Assembly: GCA_002309955.1 (NCBI GenBank)
Contig: DBXQ01000102.1
Coordinates: 26,575-90,574, forward strand
Direction of reading: 5' to 3'
DNA length: 64,000 bases
DNA from: Bacteroidales bacterium UBA1208
Lineage (GTDB): Bacteria > Bacteroidota > Bacteroidia > Bacteroidales > P3
The position numbers and the translations under genes were made by a program. Positions 8,569 through 17,883 of this stretch are shown here, piece after piece. Below the pieces are notes generated by a model. It saw only the letters and a program-made list of their open reading frames with translations, was not told the origin of the DNA and did no database searches. The first letter of the stretch is position 1. Each line of letters starts with the position of its first letter.

Positions 8569-9909
8569 TTACAAGAATAAGTAGCGGGCGATGAAGAGTA
8601 CGGCCAAAATCCACATGGTGACGGAAATTTTCTTGGCTTTGCCGCAGAGGGCGTTAATAAGGACGTAGGAGATCATGCCAATGAGGATGCCGTCGCTGAT
8701 ACTGTAGCAGAGGGGCATGAGGATGATGGTGAGGAATGCAGGGATAGACTCACTGTAGTCGTCAAGGTCAATCTGCTTGATGGGGCTGAGCATCATAAGA
8801 CCAACGATGACCAGTGCAGCAGTAGTGGCAGCAGAGGGGATGTGGGTGAAGATGGGGGCAAAGAAGATAGCGATGATAAAGCAACAGACCGTTGAAAAAG
8901 CGGTGAGGCCGGTACGACCACCGGCACCGACACCAGCGGCACTCTCCACATAAGTGGTAGTGGTAGAAGTGCCGAGGCAGGCTCCGCAAGTGGTGGCAAC
9001 GGCGTCGGCCATGAAGACTTTGTTGATGCCGTCGATGTTGCCTTTCTCGTCGACCATGCCGGCTTTCTGGGAGACACCGATAACAGTTCCCATGGTGTCG
9101 AACATGTCAATAAAGAGGAAGGTGAAGAGCACAACGAGCATGTCGAGTGAAAGTATCTCATTCCATTGGAACTGGAAGAAGATGGGTGCGACCGAAGGAG
9201 GCACGTCGACCACTTTGTCGAATACTGTGAGGGCACCGTAGGTGACAGTGCCGTCAGCTCCGGGAATCTGCCAAATGGGGAGCATGCCCAGAAGAGCGGT
9301 GGCGATAATGCCTATGAGAATATTGCCGGGAACCTTGAGGATGAGGAGTACAGCGGTGATGACAATGCCGATGATGGCCAAGAGCGCTGTGCCGTGGCAG
9401 ATGTTGCCCAGTCCGACCAATGTGGCGTCGTTGTCGACGATGATGCCGCCGTTCTTCAGTCCGATGAAGGCGATGAAGAGACCGATACCAGCACCGATGG
9501 CGTGACGTAGGTTCATGGGAATGGCATCAACAATCCATTGGCGCACTTTGGTGAGGGTGAGGATGATGAAAATAATGCCTTCAAGGAAGATGGCTGTCAG
9601 GGCGAACTGCCATGAGTGTCCCATGCCGATACAGACACCGAACACAAAGAAGGCGTTGAGACCCATGCCGGGAGCCAGAGCGAAAGGTTTTTTGGCATAG
9701 ATGGCCATGACCAAGGTACCGATGATGGCGGCCAAAGCCGTTGCTGTGAACACAGCGTTGGTGGGCATGCCTTGGTCTGCCAAAGCGCTGAAAATGCCAG
9801 GGTTCACAGCCAGAATATATGCCATGGCCAAGAAGGTGGTAATACCTGCCACTATCTCGGTTCTGACGTTATGTACTGCGGAATCGAATCCGAATAACTT
9901 CTTTAACAT
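8569..9909 (-). CDS. NCS2-family purine permease (AzgA/GhxP-like)
   Basis: A 446-residue inner-membrane transporter with many hydrophobic helices. Typical AzgA-like signatures are MLKKLFGFDSAVHNVRTEI, AGITTFLAMAYILAVNP, LAPGMGLNAFF and ACLGTSTTTTYVESAAGVGAGGRTGLT. It probably imports hypoxanthine, guanine or adenine with protons. The gene for a Tsx-like outer-membrane channel lies 43 bp upstream on the same strand, so the two may form a purine or nucleoside uptake pair. The exact base specificity cannot be read from the sequence. Confidence 0.9.
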   Translation of the reverse strand: MLKKLFGFDSAVHNVRTEIVAGITTFLAMAYILAVNPGIFSALADQGMPTNAVFTATALAAIIGTLVMAIYAKKPFALAPGMGLNAFFVFGVCIGMGHSWQFALTAIFLEGIIFIILTLTKVRQWIVDAIPMNLRHAIGAGIGLFIAFIGLKNGGIIVDNDATLVGLGNICHGTALLAIIGIVITAVLLILKVPGNILIGIIATALLGMLPIWQIPGADGTVTYGALTVFDKVVDVPPSVAPIFFQFQWNEILSLDMLVVLFTFLFIDMFDTMGTVIGVSQKAGMVDEKGNIDGINKVFMADAVATTCGACLGTSTTTTYVESAAGVGAGGRTGLTAFSTVCCFIIAIFFAPIFTHIPSAATTAALVIVGLMMLSPIKQIDLDDYSESIPAFLTIILMPLCYSISDGILIGMISYVLINALCGKAKKISVTMWILAVLFIARYLFL

Positions 9910-9952
9910 AATGTTTTGGTATTATCCTTAATATTTGATTTTAGTATTCGTC

Positions 9953-10729
9953 TTAGAAAGCCCATTTGATGCCTGCGCAGGGAGCCACGTTGAAGCCTTT
10001 GTTGAGGGCGAAGTCGGCACCGCTGTGCCATCCACCGGCAAAGTTGTAGGCCAGTTCCACTTCGCCGCCAATCATCAGGTGATTGCAGCCAAAGTGCTGA
10101 CCGATGTTGTACCAAATCTGGGGTTCGGAGAGGATGACCAGCTTGGTGTTGTCCCATTTCAGGTTGTTGTCAACACCCCAGTTGACGTTTTCTCCCCAAA
10201 CATCGAGGAAACCACTGAACGTAAGACCTTTCACGCCAAAGAGGTTCTGCATGCCCCACACAAAGGTGAACTGGATGGGAATGTCGCTAACTTTGTCGAA
10301 GGGACGGAGGGCAGCGGGCGTGTTGTTAAGGTCTTTCTGTCCGCTGATGCGCTTGTACATCAGTTCGAAGGTGAAAGTGTTGGTGTAGCTCTCATTGTGG
10401 AGGAAGTACTCAATACCGAACAACCATGCGTTGCTGGCGAACTGTCCGCCGTTCCACTCCACATGGAGGCTGAGGGGTGCGAGGGGTGTGTGTTGCCACA
10501 AGTTGATGGCACGGGCTATCTCGGTGTAGTAGCCAGTGGGTGCGAGAGCGTCGGTGGGATGGTAGATGTCGTTGAAGAAGAAGGTGCTACCGAAATCGTC
10601 GCTCTTAAACATTTCGAGAGTGGTAGTGAGGTGACCGCGATTGAAGTCATACATCTCTTGAATGTTGGTCTGGGCTTTTGCTCCGACCACTGCCAGCAGC
10701 ATGGCTGCAAGGAATACTACTTTTTTCAT
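9953..10729 (-). CDS. DUF5020 outer-membrane protein, Tsx-like nucleoside channel family
   Basis: A protein of 258 residues. The start at 10729 gives a clean signal peptide, MKKVVFLAAMLLAVVGAKAQ; the upstream in-frame ATG at 10933 is rejected because the promoter lies between them. The mature part (NIQEMYDFNRGHLTTTLEMF...) is a series of amphipathic strands with aromatic ends and terminates in GIKWAF, as expected for a 12-strand barrel. It is the probable first gene of an operon with the purine permease. The DUF5020 assignment is by recall of family features. Confidence 0.78.
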   Translation of the reverse strand: MKKVVFLAAMLLAVVGAKAQTNIQEMYDFNRGHLTTTLEMFKSDDFGSTFFFNDIYHPTDALAPTGYYTEIARAINLWQHTPLAPLSLHVEWNGGQFASNAWLFGIEYFLHNESYTNTFTFELMYKRISGQKDLNNTPAALRPFDKVSDIPIQFTFVWGMQNLFGVKGLTFSGFLDVWGENVNWGVDNNLKWDNTKLVILSEPQIWYNIGQHFGCNHLMIGGEVELAYNFAGGWHSGADFALNKGFNVAPCAGIKWAF

Positions 10730-10802
10730 GGTGGTACTTTTTTGGTTGATAATAATTGGATTATAAAATATTTTTAACATTTTAATCCCGCTAAAAGACA
10801 CT

Positions 10803-10835
10803 GCAAATATACAAAGAAAAAATGATGCTGCCAAA
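10803..10835 (-). promoter_or_regulatory. Promoter of the channel/purine permease operon
   Basis: On the minus strand a TTTG (-33, 10832-10835) and TATATTTG (-7, 10803-10810) are separated by 21 bp, a good match to the Bacteroidetes consensus. The start codon lies 73 bp further on. Confidence 0.75.
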
Positions 10836-11113
10836 TTTTTAACATTTTGGGGAAAGTGTGTGCTGCCCGAAATATATGAATGTCTGTGTCGTTCGTCTGT
10901 CGTAAGCCCGAATCTATCCCTTGGTTCGCTCATCCATCGTTCGTTTTACCTTCAGCGAGGAATAAGTGATGGTACAAAGAGCAGGGAAGGGTGGTTGAAG
11001 GAACAGGGGTGGGGTTGGTTGGAGCCGGGTAGGTGTGTTCTGTCTGGCGGGGAATGGCCGCTTTGGATTTGGCAGGCCTCTCCGGAAAGAGAAAGCAGAA
11101 GTGTGGCAAGTGA

Positions 11114-13051
11114 CTATTGGCCGTGGGTTTCCTGTTGTTCTTTATCGGAGGCAGGGGGTGGGAGGGTGATGAAATCGCCGTGGGCTTGGAAGTGCTCGAT
11201 GAGTTGGGCATAGAAGCGGTGTCGGGAGAGGGTCTCGGCGTTGCCGACGACGATGAGTTTCATGCGGGCACGGGTGATGGCCACGTTCATGCGGCGCAGG
11301 TCGTGGAGAAATCCGATGGTGCCCTGATCGTTGTCGCGAACCATGCTGATAATGATAACGTCGCGTTCCTGACCCTGGAAGCCGTCGACACTGTTGACTG
11401 AGATTTGGCCTCGCAGGGTGCGGAAGTATTTCTGCCATTTGAGTAGGCGCCGTATTAAGCGCACTTGGGCTCGGTAGGGCGATATGATGCCGAAGTCGAT
11501 GCGTTCGTCTTGAATGCGGGTGATGCCTATCATTTCGATATAGTCGCGCAACAGATGGATGAGCAGGCGCGCCTCTTCGGCATTTGAGCGGCTTAGTGTC
11601 CGGCTTTGTTTTTCGCCGAATTGGCATTGCGAGGTGTCCACCCAAGTGAGAGGGGTGTCGAGTGGCGAGACGAGTCGGTCGGCCACTTGGGGTGCCGCAA
11701 TAAGTTGGTTGTGGTAGAACCAGCGCGAGGGGAAGGCCATGATGTCTCGGTTCATACGGTACTGGGTGTTGAGTAGCGAGACACACTGCTGTTTGTGTTG
11801 TGCCACTTTTTGCATTAGGGTGTGATCCAGCCCTCCATGTGCGGCTTCGGGACATTTGATGGTGGGTGGAAGCTGTTGGTGGTCGCCGCTGAAAACAACA
11901 CGGTCGGCTTTTAATATGGCGGCCCAGCAGGCGGGTTCGAGGGCTTGGGCGGCCTCGTCAATGAAGAGGGAGGAGAACCGACGGTGGTCAAGGATGCGAT
12001 AGGCGCTTCCTATGAGGGTGCAGGAGACCACACGGGCTTGGTTGAAGAGGTCGGTCTGGATTCGGATTTCGAGTTCGGTGGCTCGTGAGCGCAATTTGGC
12101 AAGACGGGCTTTCCGTTCGCGCGACAGGTTGCTGTTCTCGTTGCTTCCGTGCAGGGTGCGCCGAATGTTCCATAGTTCGGAGTAGTCGGGGTGGTCGGCA
12201 TAGCGGCGTTCAAAACTGCATTGAAGCATTTCGTCGCTCATACGCAAGGGATTGCCAATGCGGAGTACGTTCACTCCACGGTGTGACAATTGTTCGCTAA
12301 TCCAGTCGACGGCAGCGTTGCCCGGGGCGCAGACCATTACTTGGGTTTCGCGCTGAAGGGTCTCGATGATGGCTTCGACAAGGGTGGTTGTCTTGCCGGT
12401 TCCCGGAGGGCCGTGGATGATGGCCACTTCTTGTGATTCAATCACTTTTTGCACGGCTTCTTGCTGGCTGGTGTTGAGCCACGGGAAGTTGAGCCGTGGC
12501 AGGCGACGGAAGTTGGGAGCAAGGGAGCCGATGAGTGTGTCGCGCAAGTGGATGAATTTCTCGTTGTCGCTGCGTATGGCTGTGCTGATGGCGTCGAGCA
12601 TCACTTGGTAGCTGGTGGTGTCGATGCTGGTCTGGATGCCCAGAAGTTTGGTTTGGGCGGTGGCGCGGATTGATTGGAGCGACGATCGGTTGGGTATGGC
12701 CACGGTGAGCACCCCAACGCCTACTTGTTCAATGAAAAATTGAAAGGGCAGTTGGCGGATTTTGCGGTTGCTGTCGCTGAGGGTAAAGAATGCAACGGGT
12801 TTACCTGGTTCGAATTCACTGTCTACCTCGTCGTCCGCAACTTCGTAGGTGACTGTGATGACCAGCTGGTCGAGTGTGTTGTATGTTGTGTTTCCAAGGG
12901 TTACAGGATATCGACAGGAGGCTTCCTGCACTTGATTGGCGTAGTTGTCGCTGGCAAGGGTGCGGGCGTAGGCTTCCTGTTCGTATTTTATCTCCAAGTG
13001 GAGAAGGTCGGCCTGTTTTTGCAGTTGGGTGATAGGTGAGAGATGTTCCAT
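11114..13051 (-). CDS. Superfamily 1 DNA/RNA helicase (IGHMBP2/Upf1-like)
   Basis: A 645-residue helicase. Walker A is GPPGTGKTTTLVEAI and motif II is FIDEAAQALEPACW (DEAA). Motif III is FSGDHQQLPPTIK, motif IV lies near LLNTQYRMN, motif V is VNSVDGFQGQERDVIIIS and motif VI is MNVAITRARMKLIVVG. The N-terminal beta-barrel region before Walker A is typical of Upf1-like enzymes. It probably unwinds nucleic acid 5' to 3'; its biological role in Bacteroidetes is not defined. It stands alone, with 180 bp before the channel gene's promoter side and no partner gene. Confidence 0.9.
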   Translation of the reverse strand: MEHLSPITQLQKQADLLHLEIKYEQEAYARTLASDNYANQVQEASCRYPVTLGNTTYNTLDQLVITVTYEVADDEVDSEFEPGKPVAFFTLSDSNRKIRQLPFQFFIEQVGVGVLTVAIPNRSSLQSIRATAQTKLLGIQTSIDTTSYQVMLDAISTAIRSDNEKFIHLRDTLIGSLAPNFRRLPRLNFPWLNTSQQEAVQKVIESQEVAIIHGPPGTGKTTTLVEAIIETLQRETQVMVCAPGNAAVDWISEQLSHRGVNVLRIGNPLRMSDEMLQCSFERRYADHPDYSELWNIRRTLHGSNENSNLSRERKARLAKLRSRATELEIRIQTDLFNQARVVSCTLIGSAYRILDHRRFSSLFIDEAAQALEPACWAAILKADRVVFSGDHQQLPPTIKCPEAAHGGLDHTLMQKVAQHKQQCVSLLNTQYRMNRDIMAFPSRWFYHNQLIAAPQVADRLVSPLDTPLTWVDTSQCQFGEKQSRTLSRSNAEEARLLIHLLRDYIEMIGITRIQDERIDFGIISPYRAQVRLIRRLLKWQKYFRTLRGQISVNSVDGFQGQERDVIIISMVRDNDQGTIGFLHDLRRMNVAITRARMKLIVVGNAETLSRHRFYAQLIEHFQAHGDFITLPPPASDKEQQETHGQ

Positions 13052-13096
13052 AAAGTTCCCTGTTAACGATGATTGAATAAAAATATTTTATAATGA

Positions 13097-13127
13097 TTTG
13101 CTCAATCAAATAAATTGTGTATCTTTG
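13097..13127 (+). promoter_or_regulatory. Promoter of the hydrogenase operon
   Basis: TTTG (13097-13100) and TATCTTTG (13120-13127) are spaced by 19 bp, a near-perfect Bacteroidetes promoter. The leader to the ATG at 13240 is about 105 nt and AT-rich. Confidence 0.8.
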
Positions 13128-13239
13128 CAGTGTACCCTGTACTTCGTGTATGGAGTATAGTATTATGTTTATCAATTATTTAAATTAATTATCAAGAAAA
13201 TATTAATCCAAAATTAATCCAAAAATAAGGAGTTTTCAT

Positions 13240-13635
13240 ATGACAAAAGTAAAATCATTAGCTGACCTCAAAGCCATGAGAGAGAAGCTTCAGTCGAATC
13301 TGGATATTCGCGAGAAAGCAGAAAATCCCGAGTCGCTTGTGCAAATCAAAGTCGCTATGGCCACATGCGGTATTGCTGCTGGTGCCAAGCAAGTTATGGA
13401 ACACATGATGGCGAAGGCTGAAGAGCTCAAGATTGCCGCTGTTTTTACACAGACAGGTTGCATGGGCTATTGCCATGCCGAGCCCACACTGGAAGTACGC
13501 GTTCCAGGTAAGGACCCCATCGTTTTCGGTCACGTAGACAACAATCGTGCTGACGAGATTTTGACCAAATATGTCATGAATGGCGAATTGGTCGAGGGTA
13601 TCATTCCTGTCAATTACGAAACTATAGACAAATAA
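13240..13635 (+). CDS. Thioredoxin-like [2Fe-2S] ferredoxin of the hydrogenase operon
   Basis: A 131-residue protein with a Trx-like ferredoxin fold. Cysteine is found in AMATCGIAAGAK and in QTGCMGYCHAEP. This is the pattern of the small ferredoxins that accompany bifurcating hydrogenases, where the first motif has a single Cys. The N-terminal 35 residues form a predicted helix (SLADLKAMREKLQSNLDI). It is the first gene of the operon and ends 15 bp before hydB. It may pass electrons to or from HydB, whose own N-terminus carries a similar domain. Partner specificity is inferred. Confidence 0.85.
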   Translation: MTKVKSLADLKAMREKLQSNLDIREKAENPESLVQIKVAMATCGIAAGAKQVMEHMMAKAEELKIAAVFTQTGCMGYCHAEPTLEVRVPGKDPIVFGHVDNNRADEILTKYVMNGELVEGIIPVNYETIDK

Positions 13636-13650
13636 TACGGAGGACACACT

Positions 13651-15465
13651 ATGGCAAAGTACAAAATGCATGTTCTCATCTGTGGCGGTACTGGATGTAA
13701 GTCCAGCAACAGCTTGGATATCATCGAAAACTTCCACACGATTCTTAAAGAGAAGAACCTTCAGGACGAGGTTCAGGTCATTAAGACCGGTTGCTTCGGT
13801 TTCTGCGAAAAAGGTCCTATCGTCAAGATTATGCCTGACAATACGTTCTACACTCAGGTTAAACCCGAAAATGTGCGTCGTATTGTTGAAGAACACCTTA
13901 TCAAAGGCCGTAAAGTTCCCGAGCTGCTTTACATGAACCCCGAAAACAAGGAGCATGTCGCAGACTCGAAACACATGGATTTCTACAAGAAACAGATTCG
14001 TATTGCATTGCGTAACTGCGGTTTTGTAGATCCCGAAAACATTGAAGAGTGCATCTCCCGTGGCGGTTATGAAGCTTTGGCTAAATGTTTGACCGAGATG
14101 ACTCCCGAACAAGTTATCGCTGAGGTGAAAGCCTCTGGTCTTCGTGGTCGTGGTGGTGCCGGTTTCCCCACTGGTTTGAAATGGGAACTCTGTGCCAAGA
14201 ACAAGGCTGATCAAAAATATGTCATTTGCAATGCTGACGAGGGTGACCCCGGCGCTTTCATGGATCGTTCCATTTTGGAAGGCGACCCCAACAGTATCGT
14301 TGAAGCTATGGCCATCTGCGGCTACGCTATCGGAGCCAGCAAAGGTCTTGTCTATATCCGTGCTGAATACCCCCTCGCTATCGAGCGTTTGAAGATTGCG
14401 ATCAACCAAGCTCGCGAATACGGTCTCCTCGGTGAAGACATTCTCGGAACAGGTTTCAATTTCGATATTGAGCTCCGCTATGGTGCCGGTGCATTCGTTT
14501 GCGGTGAAGAGACCGCTCTGATTCACTCAATGGAAGGCCAGCGTGGCGAACCCACCCTTAAACCTCCGTTCCCCGCTGTCAGCGGCTACATGGGCAAGCC
14601 CTCTAACGTGAACAACGTCGAGACTTTCGCCAATGTCCCCGTCATCATCACCAAGGGTGCTGAGTGGTTCAACAAAATCGGTACCGAGAAATCTAAAGGT
14701 ACCAAGGTCTTCGCTCTTGCAGGCCAGATTAACAATGTGGGTCTGATTGAGGTTCCCATGGGTATCACTCTCCGTGAGATTATTTATGAAATTGGTGGTG
14801 GTATTAAAGACGGTCGTCAGTTCAAAGCTGTCCAGACCGGTGGTCCTTCCGGTGGTTGCTTGACTGCCAAGCACCTTGACACCGCTATTGATTACGATAG
14901 CCTTGTTGCAGCCGGTTCTATGATGGGTTCTGGCGGTATGGTCGTTATGGACGAGACCAGCTGTATGCCCGCTATCGCCAAGTTCTATCTTGAGTTCACC
15001 TGTGAAGAGAGCTGCGGTAAGTGCTCTCCCTGCCGTATTGGTAACAAGCGTCTGTGTGAAATCCTTGAGAAGATCACTGACGGACGTGGCACCATGGAAG
15101 ACCTTCAGGAACTCCGCAACTTGGCAGCCGTTATTAAAGATACCGCCCTCTGCGGTCTTGGTCAGACTTCACCCAACCCCGTACTCTCAACCCTCGACAA
15201 CTTCTGGGATGAGTATGTTGAGCACGTTGTCGACAAGAAATGCCGTGCCGGTGTCTGCAAGAAACTCATGAGTTATGTCATCGACCGCGAGAAGTGCATC
15301 GGTTGTGGCAAGTGCGCCAAGGGATGCCCCGTTGAGGCTATCACCCGTACCGACTACACCGCTCCTGGACATAAGCTGGCTTCGATGGTTATCGACAGTA
15401 CCAAGTGTATCAAGTGCGGTGCATGTATCAACAATTGTAAATTTGGTGCCATTTCTATTCAATAA
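13651..15465 (+). CDS. hydB: Bifurcating [FeFe] hydrogenase subunit B (NuoF-like, NAD(H) and FMN site)
   Basis: A protein of 604 residues. The N-terminal Trx-like [2Fe-2S] domain is LICGGTGCKSSNS ... KTGCFGFCEKGP. The NuoF core follows with the FMN/NAD loop GLRGRGGAGFPTGLKWELC and NADEGDPGAFMDRS, then an SLBB domain and the 4Fe-4S motif ESCGKCSPCRIGNKRLC. The C-terminus adds two ferredoxin clusters (CIGCGKCAKGCPVEA, CIKCGACINNCKFGA). This is the full HydB architecture. It oxidises NADH or reduces NAD and is where flavin-based bifurcation is thought to occur. It lies between the ferredoxin gene and hydA. Confidence 0.93.
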   Translation: MAKYKMHVLICGGTGCKSSNSLDIIENFHTILKEKNLQDEVQVIKTGCFGFCEKGPIVKIMPDNTFYTQVKPENVRRIVEEHLIKGRKVPELLYMNPENKEHVADSKHMDFYKKQIRIALRNCGFVDPENIEECISRGGYEALAKCLTEMTPEQVIAEVKASGLRGRGGAGFPTGLKWELCAKNKADQKYVICNADEGDPGAFMDRSILEGDPNSIVEAMAICGYAIGASKGLVYIRAEYPLAIERLKIAINQAREYGLLGEDILGTGFNFDIELRYGAGAFVCGEETALIHSMEGQRGEPTLKPPFPAVSGYMGKPSNVNNVETFANVPVIITKGAEWFNKIGTEKSKGTKVFALAGQINNVGLIEVPMGITLREIIYEIGGGIKDGRQFKAVQTGGPSGGCLTAKHLDTAIDYDSLVAAGSMMGSGGMVVMDETSCMPAIAKFYLEFTCEESCGKCSPCRIGNKRLCEILEKITDGRGTMEDLQELRNLAAVIKDTALCGLGQTSPNPVLSTLDNFWDEYVEHVVDKKCRAGVCKKLMSYVIDREKCIGCGKCAKGCPVEAITRTDYTAPGHKLASMVIDSTKCIKCGACINNCKFGAISIQ

Positions 15466-15510
15466 ATGTTATTAGTCTGACTTGTTCGACAAAAAAATAA
15501 ATAAAGAAAA

Positions 15511-17277
15511 ATGATTAATCTCACAATAGATAATAAAGCGATTCAAGTTCCCGAAGGCACCACCATTCTGAAGGCTGCCCGTATGAACGGTATCGATATT
15601 CCCACCCTTTGCCATTTTGAGCTTGATGGGATGAATTTTGAAAACAAACCCGGTGGATGCCGCGTGTGTGTTGTCGAGGTGAAAGGCCGCCGCAATCTGG
15701 CTCCCGCCTGTGCCACTGATGTGATGGAAGGCATGGAAGTGCTTACCCATAGCGCCCGCGTCATCAACGCCCGTAAAACTGTCGTCGAGCTTATCCTCAG
15801 CGACCACCCGAACGACTGTCTCCAGTGCGAGAAAAACGGTGACTGCGAACTGCAGAGCCTGACCAAACGTCTCGGAATCAAGGAAATCCCCTTCAAGGGA
15901 GCTACCTCCACCTATCGTAAGGACAGCACCCTCAGCGTTTACCGCGATATGGATAAGTGCGTCATGTGCCGTCGCTGCGAGTCGATGTGCAACAAATTCA
16001 TGTCTGTGGGTGCTTTGAGCGGTGTCAACCGTGGTTTCCAGGCAGTTGTCGCTCCCGCTTTCGAGCAGAATCTCGGTGACAGCAGCTGCGTCAACTGCGG
16101 CCAGTGCGTACAGGTGTGCCCCGTGGGTGCCCTCACCCTCGTTGACAACATCAGTGATGTTCTCAAAGCCATTGCCGATCCTACCAAGAAAGTCGTTGTC
16201 CAGACTGCTCCTGCAGTCCGCGTGGCTCTCGGTGAGGAATTTGGCATGAAACCCGGTGAAATCGTTACCGGTAAAATGGCTGCTGCTCTCCGTCGTCTTG
16301 GTTTCGATCAGGTGTACGACACCGACTGGAGTGCTGACCTTACCATCATGGAAGAGGGTACCGAGCTTCTCGGCCGCCTGAAGAAAGCCCTTGCCGGCGA
16401 AGAGGTGAAACTGCCTATGTTCACATCCTGCTGCCCCGCCTGGGTCACCTTCTACGAGAAGAACTTCCCCGATCTGCTTGAATATCCTTCGACCGCCAAG
16501 TCGCCTCAGGGTATGTTCGGTGCTGTGGCTAAGAACTACCTTGCTCCCAAACTGGGTGTGAAACGCGAAGACCTCGTGGTCGTCTCTATCATGCCTTGCC
16601 TTGCCAAGAAGAGCGAGCGCGCTCGTGAGGAACTGGCCGTCAACGGTGACAGCGATGTCAACTACACCCTCAGCACCCGCGAGCTGGCTCACATGATTCG
16701 CCAGTGCAACCTCAACCTCAACGACATGCCCGAGGAAGACTTCGACAGCCCGCTTGGTCAGTCCACAGGTGCTGCTGTCATCTTCGGTGCCACCGGTGGT
16801 GTTATGGAAGCTGCCCTCCGTACCGCCTACGAGCTGCACACCGGCAAGACCCTGCCCAAGGTCGAGTTCCACGAGACCCGCGGTTTCGACGGCGTGAAGG
16901 AAGCTACCATCGATATCGACGGCTTCCCCCTGAAGATTGCTGTCGTCTACAGCCTTGCCAATGCCCGCAAGATGATGGAGCAGGTGCGTCAGGGCAACCC
17001 CAACGGCTACCACTTCATTGAGGTGATGGCATGCCCCGGCGGTTGCATCGGTGGTGCCGGTCAGCCCTATCACCATGGTAACAGCGAGATTATCCGCAAG
17101 CGCATGGAGGCCATCTACCGCGAGGACGAGGGCAAGCCCATCCGCAAGAGCCACGAGAATCCCGAGATCCTTGCTATCTACGAGGAATACTACGGTGAAC
17201 CTTGCGGCCACCTCAGCCACGAGCAGCTGCACACCCACTACTTCGACAAATCCGACAAAGTGGAGGCAACAAAATAA
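15511..17277 (+). CDS. hydA: Bifurcating [FeFe] hydrogenase catalytic subunit A
   Basis: A protein of 588 residues. The N-terminal [2Fe-2S] domain has CHFELDG, GGCRVCVVEV and ACATDV. A His-Cys3 4Fe-4S site is at HPNDCLQCEKNGDCELQ, followed by two ferredoxin clusters (CVMCRRCESMC, CVNCGQCVQVCP). The H-cluster motifs are complete: L1 TSCCPAW, L2 MPCLAKKSE, L3 EVMACPGGCIGGAGQP. L3 has Ala in the middle of the usual GGG. The C-terminal small-subunit-like domain ends near YYGEPCGHLSHEQLHTHY. It makes or consumes H2 with NADH and ferredoxin through HydB and HydC. The HydEFG maturases are needed and are not in this window. Confidence 0.95.
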   Translation: MINLTIDNKAIQVPEGTTILKAARMNGIDIPTLCHFELDGMNFENKPGGCRVCVVEVKGRRNLAPACATDVMEGMEVLTHSARVINARKTVVELILSDHPNDCLQCEKNGDCELQSLTKRLGIKEIPFKGATSTYRKDSTLSVYRDMDKCVMCRRCESMCNKFMSVGALSGVNRGFQAVVAPAFEQNLGDSSCVNCGQCVQVCPVGALTLVDNISDVLKAIADPTKKVVVQTAPAVRVALGEEFGMKPGEIVTGKMAAALRRLGFDQVYDTDWSADLTIMEEGTELLGRLKKALAGEEVKLPMFTSCCPAWVTFYEKNFPDLLEYPSTAKSPQGMFGAVAKNYLAPKLGVKREDLVVVSIMPCLAKKSERAREELAVNGDSDVNYTLSTRELAHMIRQCNLNLNDMPEEDFDSPLGQSTGAAVIFGATGGVMEAALRTAYELHTGKTLPKVEFHETRGFDGVKEATIDIDGFPLKIAVVYSLANARKMMEQVRQGNPNGYHFIEVMACPGGCIGGAGQPYHHGNSEIIRKRMEAIYREDEGKPIRKSHENPEILAIYEEYYGEPCGHLSHEQLHTHYFDKSDKVEATK

Positions 17278-17339
17278 ATTGAATAATAGGATCTATAAGT
17301 CCTACAAGACCTATCGGTTCTATCTAAAAAAAAAGAATT

Positions 17340-17819
17340 ATGGCAAACATCAAGTTATCTGAAGAGAAAATAAATATCATCAAGGAGATTGCCAAATCGT
17401 TTGGCAATAAGCCGGGAGAGGTTATCAATGTCCTCCATCAGGTGCAGGGCAAGTTTGGTTATCTGCCTGCCGAGGTTCAGGAAATCGTTGCTCACGAGTT
17501 GGGTATTCCCGTCTCGCGTGTTTATGGCATTGTGTCCTTCTACAGTTTCTTCACCATGGAGCCCAAGGGTAAGCACCCCATTGACATCTGCTTAGGTACT
17601 GCTTGTTACGTCCGTGGTGCCGAGAAGGTGCTCGACGCATTCAAACGCGCCCTCAATGTCGAGGTTGGCAAGTGCACTTCCGACGGCAAGTTCTCACTGA
17701 ACACCCTCCGTTGTGTCGGTGCCTGTGGTCTGGCTCCTGTAGCCATGGTTGGCGACAAGGTCTATGGCCGTCTCACTCCCGACCTGGTGCCTGGCATCAT
17801 TGCTGAGTACAATGACTAA
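17340..17819 (+). CDS. hydC: Bifurcating [FeFe] hydrogenase subunit C (NuoE-like)
   Basis: A 159-residue NuoE-type [2Fe-2S] subunit. A helical N-terminus (GNKPGEVINVLHQVQGKFGYLP) precedes the Trx-like domain with cluster ligands in CLGTACYVRGA and CVGACGLAP, four cysteines in the normal spacing. It starts 62 bp after hydA and is the last gene before a strong terminator. It completes the HydABC trimer. Confidence 0.93.
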   Translation: MANIKLSEEKINIIKEIAKSFGNKPGEVINVLHQVQGKFGYLPAEVQEIVAHELGIPVSRVYGIVSFYSFFTMEPKGKHPIDICLGTACYVRGAEKVLDAFKRALNVEVGKCTSDGKFSLNTLRCVGACGLAPVAMVGDKVYGRLTPDLVPGIIAEYND

Positions 17820-17843
17820 CCTTCATTAATAGGTTTAAGAGCC

Positions 17844-17874
17844 AAAGCCCCTGCGCTCTGTAGGGGCTTTTTTT
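17844..17874 (+). terminator. Terminator of the hydrogenase operon
   Basis: A 9-bp stem AAAGCCCCT / AGGGGCTTT, a 9-nt loop and a run of seven T. It ends only 9 bp before the next start codon at 17884. Confidence 0.9.
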
Positions 17875-17883
17875 ATTCCTGTC

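Noticed and set aside
13258..14526. A long minus-strand frame across the ferredoxin gene and hydB
   Set aside because: Antisense shadow of well-conserved genes; caused by their codon bias.
15472..17238. A 588-codon open frame on the minus strand across hydA
   Set aside because: It is antisense to a gene with complete hydrogenase motifs, and its protein is a low-complexity mirror rich in His, Leu and Val with no family features.
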